DNA from: Spirochaetaceae bacterium
GTDB taxonomy: Bacteria > Spirochaetota > Spirochaetia > Treponematales > Rectinemataceae
Length of the DNA stretch: 10,500 bases
Assembly (NCBI GenBank): GCA_016794765.1
Contig: JAEUJG010000180.1
Coordinates: forward strand, 1 to 10,500
Direction of reading: 5' to 3'
The notes below the pieces were generated by a model. That model made no database searches. It was not told the origin of the DNA and saw nothing but the letters and a program-made list of their open reading frames with translations. Positions 8,623-10,500 of the stretch are shown here, in pieces (positions within the stretch are counted from its first letter, which is position 1; each line of letters starts with the position of its first letter). The position numbers were made by a program, and so were the translations under genes.

Positions 8623-9426
8623 ATGGAAAGCCCCAAGGGCACGCTCTATCTGGTTCCGAACCTTCTCGCCCCGCCGACCGACTCGGGCTCCACGGCCGAG
8701 GCCCTGTTGCCGGCCGTCGCGGTGGCGCGGATCCGCTCGCTTCGCCGCTTCGTCGTGGAGGGGGACAAGGCCGCCTGGCGGCTCCTTTCGAGCCTCATGG
8801 ACCGCGAAAGCCTGGCCGCCGTCACCCTCGAGCGCCTGGACGAGCATACGCCGCGGGAGGAACTGCCTCGCCTCCTCGCTCCGGCCCTGGGAGGAGAGGA
8901 CCTCGGGCTCCTCTCCGAGGCGGGGCTGCCCTGCGTAGCCGATCCCGGCAGCGCCCTGGCCTCCCTTGCCCATGACCGCGGCATCCGCGTGGTGCCCTTG
9001 GTCGGCCCCTCCTCGCTGATCATGGCCCTTTCGGCCTCGGGCCTCGACGGCCAGCGCTTCAGCTTCCTCGGCTACCTGCCCCAGGAACCGGCGGCGCGCC
9101 GCGCGGCGCTGGCCGCCATCGACCGGGGCGTCGCGGCCGACGGGGCAACCCGACTTTTCATCGAAACTCCCTACCGCAACGACCGCCTCCTCGCCGACTG
9201 CCTGACGACGCTAGGCCCCGAGACGCGGCTCTGCGTGGCCGTCTCGCTGACCTCCGCGGGGGAACGGGTCTATTCGCGCAGCGTCGCCGAGTGGCGCAAG
9301 GCCCCGCCCCTCATCGGCAAGGAACCGGCCGTCTTCCTCGTCGGGAGAGTGCCCGGGACGAGCCTTGACCGCCCATCGGGCTTCGATCATAGTGCTTCGA
9401 GGATATGCAAAAACAAGAAACGCTGA
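8623..9426 (+). CDS. RsmI-like SAM-dependent methyltransferase (tetrapyrrole-methylase fold)
   Basis: A 267-residue protein of the tetrapyrrole (corrin/porphyrin) methylase fold, related to RsmI, which 2'-O-methylates C1402 of 16S rRNA. Landmarks are TLYLVPNLLA at the N-terminus, LLSEAGLPCVADPG at 96-109 (RsmI itself usually reads SDAGTPGISDPG), GPSS at 128-131 and ETPYRN at 181-186. The different central motif and the missing KxxTRG-type segment point to the RsmI-like paralogue group rather than orthologous RsmI, so the rRNA target is not assured. GAGGT lies six bases before ATG 8623. The last 22 nt overlap the next gene, and the C-terminal tail (SRICKNKKR) is basic and AT-richer than the rest, possibly because it doubles as the next gene's start region. 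Confidence 0.83.
   Translation: MESPKGTLYLVPNLLAPPTDSGSTAEALLPAVAVARIRSLRRFVVEGDKAAWRLLSSLMDRESLAAVTLERLDEHTPREELPRLLAPALGGEDLGLLSEAGLPCVADPGSALASLAHDRGIRVVPLVGPSSLIMALSASGLDGQRFSFLGYLPQEPAARRAALAAIDRGVAADGATRLFIETPYRNDRLLADCLTTLGPETRLCVAVSLTSAGERVYSRSVAEWRKAPPLIGKEPAVFLVGRVPGTSLDRPSGFDHSASRICKNKKR
9365..9393 (+). promoter_or_regulatory. Candidate internal promoter before PilZN3-like gene
   Basis: TTGACC at 9365-9370 (5 of 6), a 17-bp spacer, then CATAGT at 9388-9393 (4 of 6). It lies inside the 3' end of the methyltransferase gene in a locally AT-richer stretch. The predicted transcript start near 9400 would leave only about five bases before ATG 9405. Consensus match only. Confidence 0.35.
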
Positions 9427-10184
9427 ACTACGAGGCGCGCTTCGCCGATGCACTCGTCCAGTTCACCCCCTTCGCCATCAAGAGCATGGGACTCGTCCAG
9501 GGCCAAACCTCCCTCAAGCTGGACGCCTATACCCTCGCCTGCGTACCCTACCAGTTTTCCATGCGGCGCGCCGTGCTGGCCGCCTCGCTGTCGAAGGACG
9601 AAATCGTCTTCTTCCAGCGCTTCCAGGGAAGTCTCGTCGGCCTGGCCATCGCCTTTCAGCGCGCCGACGCCCGAGCCCCGATCAAGGTGTTTTGCCGCTG
9701 CCAGCTTTCCGCCGTCGGCCTCATGAAGGACCGCGAAGGCGTAGGCCTCGTCGTGCTCGACTGGAAACCGATCCCTCCCGACCTGGCACAGGTGCTGGGC
9801 GAACACCTCGAATTCACGGAGCGCCTGCGGATCGAATTCGACGACTTCCGCGACCGCCGCATTCCCATCAATCCCGACAGCGCCAAGCGCCTCGGCTACA
9901 ACAACTATGTCGTCATGTCGCTCGGCGGCAGCCAGCTCAAGCTCGCCCTCTTTTCCATCGCGGCCAACCGACTTGAGTTCCTCCTGCCGATGCAGGCCTC
10001 CGACCTCGAACAGGGCGCCCCTGTGCTGTTTTCGCTCTTCTTCCTGGCCTATCGCTTTACCGTGCCCGGCAAGATCGAAGCCGCGGTCCGGCTGCCCACC
10101 GGCGTCCAAAAAGCCAGCGCCAAGATCGACTACTCCCCCGAACTCGTCCACATCCTCGAAGAATACTTCCGCTATCGCGGCTGA
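9405..10184 (+). CDS. PilZN3-like hypothetical protein, possible c-di-GMP effector relative
   Basis: A 259-residue cytosolic protein with no signal peptide or membrane segment. The N-terminal half (YTLACVPYQFSMRRAVLAASLSKDEIVFFQRFQGSL) resembles the PilZN3 domain that precedes PilZ domains in spirochaetes; this is recognised from memory, not by a search. The C-terminal half looks like a PilZ-type beta barrel, with RDRRIPI at 149-155 and MSLGG at 171-175. The canonical c-di-GMP signatures RxxxR and (D/N)xSxxG are not clean: the acidic residue before MSLGG is Val, so nucleotide binding is doubtful. The start at ATG 9405 overlaps the previous gene by 22 nt. A purine-rich GAGGA (9399-9403) ends one base before it, too close for an ordinary Shine-Dalgarno. 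The gene is the last of the packed block. Its role is unknown; motility or surface-glycan signalling is only a guess. Confidence 0.6.
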   Translation: MQKQETLNYEARFADALVQFTPFAIKSMGLVQGQTSLKLDAYTLACVPYQFSMRRAVLAASLSKDEIVFFQRFQGSLVGLAIAFQRADARAPIKVFCRCQLSAVGLMKDREGVGLVVLDWKPIPPDLAQVLGEHLEFTERLRIEFDDFRDRRIPINPDSAKRLGYNNYVVMSLGGSQLKLALFSIAANRLEFLLPMQASDLEQGAPVLFSLFFLAYRFTVPGKIEAAVRLPTGVQKASAKIDYSPELVHILEEYFRYRG

Positions 10185-10200
10185 CCGGAGAGGCCGGCTA

Positions 10201-10239
10201 CGGCTCCCGGCGGCGGCTCCCGGCCGCGGCTCCCGGCGG
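10201..10239 (+). repeat. Three-copy 13-bp GC-rich tandem repeat
   Basis: CGGCTCCCGGCGG occurs three times in tandem at 10201-10213, 10214-10226 and 10227-10239; the middle copy ends CCG instead of CGG. Within it GCGGC (10213-10217) and GCCGC (10223-10227) can form a five-base-pair stem around TCCCG. It starts 17 bp after the stop of the PilZN3-like gene. It could act as a poorly defined transcription end or be simple slippage DNA. No T-run follows, so an intrinsic terminator is not supported. Confidence 0.8.
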
Positions 10240-10260
10240 CCGCACTCTAGCGTCGGCGCC

Positions 10261-10290
10261 TTGACAATATTTCGATATTTCGAATATTCT
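10261..10290 (+). promoter_or_regulatory. sigma70-type promoter of the ArsR/SdpR-type gene
   Basis: A perfect TTGACA at 10261-10266 is followed after 18 bp by TATTCT at 10285-10290 (4 of 6), in a sharply AT-rich island within very GC-rich DNA. The gene start at 10318, with GGAGG at 10305-10309 eight bases upstream, gives a normal leader of about 20 bases. The -10 box and most of the spacer lie inside the palindrome at 10269-10304. Confidence 0.65.
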
Positions 10291-10304
10291 CGAATTATCG
10301 AAAT
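10269..10304. promoter_or_regulatory. Imperfect palindrome, likely autorepressor operator
   Basis: A 36-bp inverted repeat in which 15 of 18 base pairs match. The outer arms are perfect over nine bases (ATTTCGATA at 10269-10277 and TATCGAAAT at 10296-10304). The inner arms TTCGA (10279-10283) and TCGAA (10290-10294) form a second dyad. It covers the promoter spacer and the -10 box directly upstream of an SdpR-type repressor, so binding would block RNA polymerase. The operator role is inferred from position and symmetry. Confidence 0.6.
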
Positions 10305-10317
10305 GGAGGACGAGAGC

Positions 10318-10500
10318 ATGAACGATGTCTTCAAGGCGCTCGCCGATCCCACCCGCCGAAAGATCCTGGAGCTCCTCAAGGAAGGCGACCTTTCCGCGGG
10401 CGCGATCGCGGAGGCCTTCCCGATCGGGAAACCGGCGATCAGCCACCATCTTTCCCAGCTCAAGGCGGCGGGGCTCTTCCTCGCGGAGCGGGAGGGACAG
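10318..10500 (+). CDS. ArsR-family regulator, SdpR-type autorepressor (C-terminus beyond window)
   Basis: DNA-binding winged-helix repressor; only the first 61 residues are present, open to the last base of the window. The sequence starts MNDVFKALADPTRRKILELL, continues with GDLSAGAIAEAFPIGKPAISHHLSQLKAAGL and ends in the wing (EREGQ). The LADPTRRKIL and KPAISHHL segments are typical of the SdpR group. The ELCVCDL metal-binding motif of arsenic and cadmium sensors is absent, so direct metal sensing is unlikely. In characterised systems SdpR represses its own operon and an SdpI-type membrane immunity protein relieves repression. Such a partner would be expected just downstream, outside this window. 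GGAGG lies eight bases before the ATG, and the upstream palindrome overlaps its promoter. Confidence 0.9.
   Translation, partial: MNDVFKALADPTRRKILELLKEGDLSAGAIAEAFPIGKPAISHHLSQLKAAGLFLAEREGQ

Noticed and set aside
7506..8642. Minus-strand open frame opposite the FAD subunit
   Set aside because: Shadow reading; the plus strand carries both FAD-binding loops and continuous family similarity.
10201..10239. Intrinsic terminator at the GC-rich repeats
   Set aside because: Short hairpins can form but no T-run follows; the AT-rich DNA further on is the promoter and operator of the next gene.

Overview
The window is very GC-rich, densely packed bacterial chromosome. Taxonomy is a tentative inference. 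A specialised NusG paralogue beside sugar-nucleotide genes, a protein resembling spirochaete PilZN3 proteins, and an SdpR-type repressor together suggest a high-GC member of the Spirochaetota, but nothing seen is decisive.

Layout. (1) Positions 1-1848, minus strand: methionyl-tRNA synthetase (metG). Its first 616 residues are present and its C-terminus lies beyond position 1. (2) Positions 1849-1979: a 131-bp divergent spacer with candidate promoters in both directions and a GC-rich hairpin just upstream of the plus-strand ribosome binding site. (3) Positions 1980-5191: a NusG-family (LoaP-like) antitermination factor, a FlaA1/CapD-type nucleotide-sugar dehydratase and a DegT-family PLP aminotransferase. 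(4) Positions 5196-8618: a three-subunit molybdenum hydroxylase (xanthine dehydrogenase family) in the order large Mo-binding, [2Fe-2S], FAD subunit. The large subunit lacks several residues normally diagnostic of the active site. (5) Positions 8623-10184: an RsmI-like tetrapyrrole-methylase-fold methyltransferase and a PilZN3-like protein. (6) Positions 10185-10317: an intergenic stretch with a three-copy 13-bp GC-rich repeat and a promoter embedded in a long imperfect palindrome. (7) From 10318 to the window end: the N-terminal 61 residues of an ArsR/SdpR-type autorepressor.

How the genes fit together. The seven distinct start/stop junctions from 1980 to 10184 overlap or are at most 4 nt apart, and no terminator is visible between them. 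The eight genes could therefore be one transcription unit headed by the antitermination factor. The two sugar genes fit consecutive steps to a UDP-4-amino-4,6-dideoxy sugar for a surface or flagellar glycan. The Mo-hydroxylase subunits fit an electron relay from Mo centre to Fe-S to FAD, with an unusual catalytic subunit. No tRNA, rRNA, CRISPR array, transposase or phage gene was seen.
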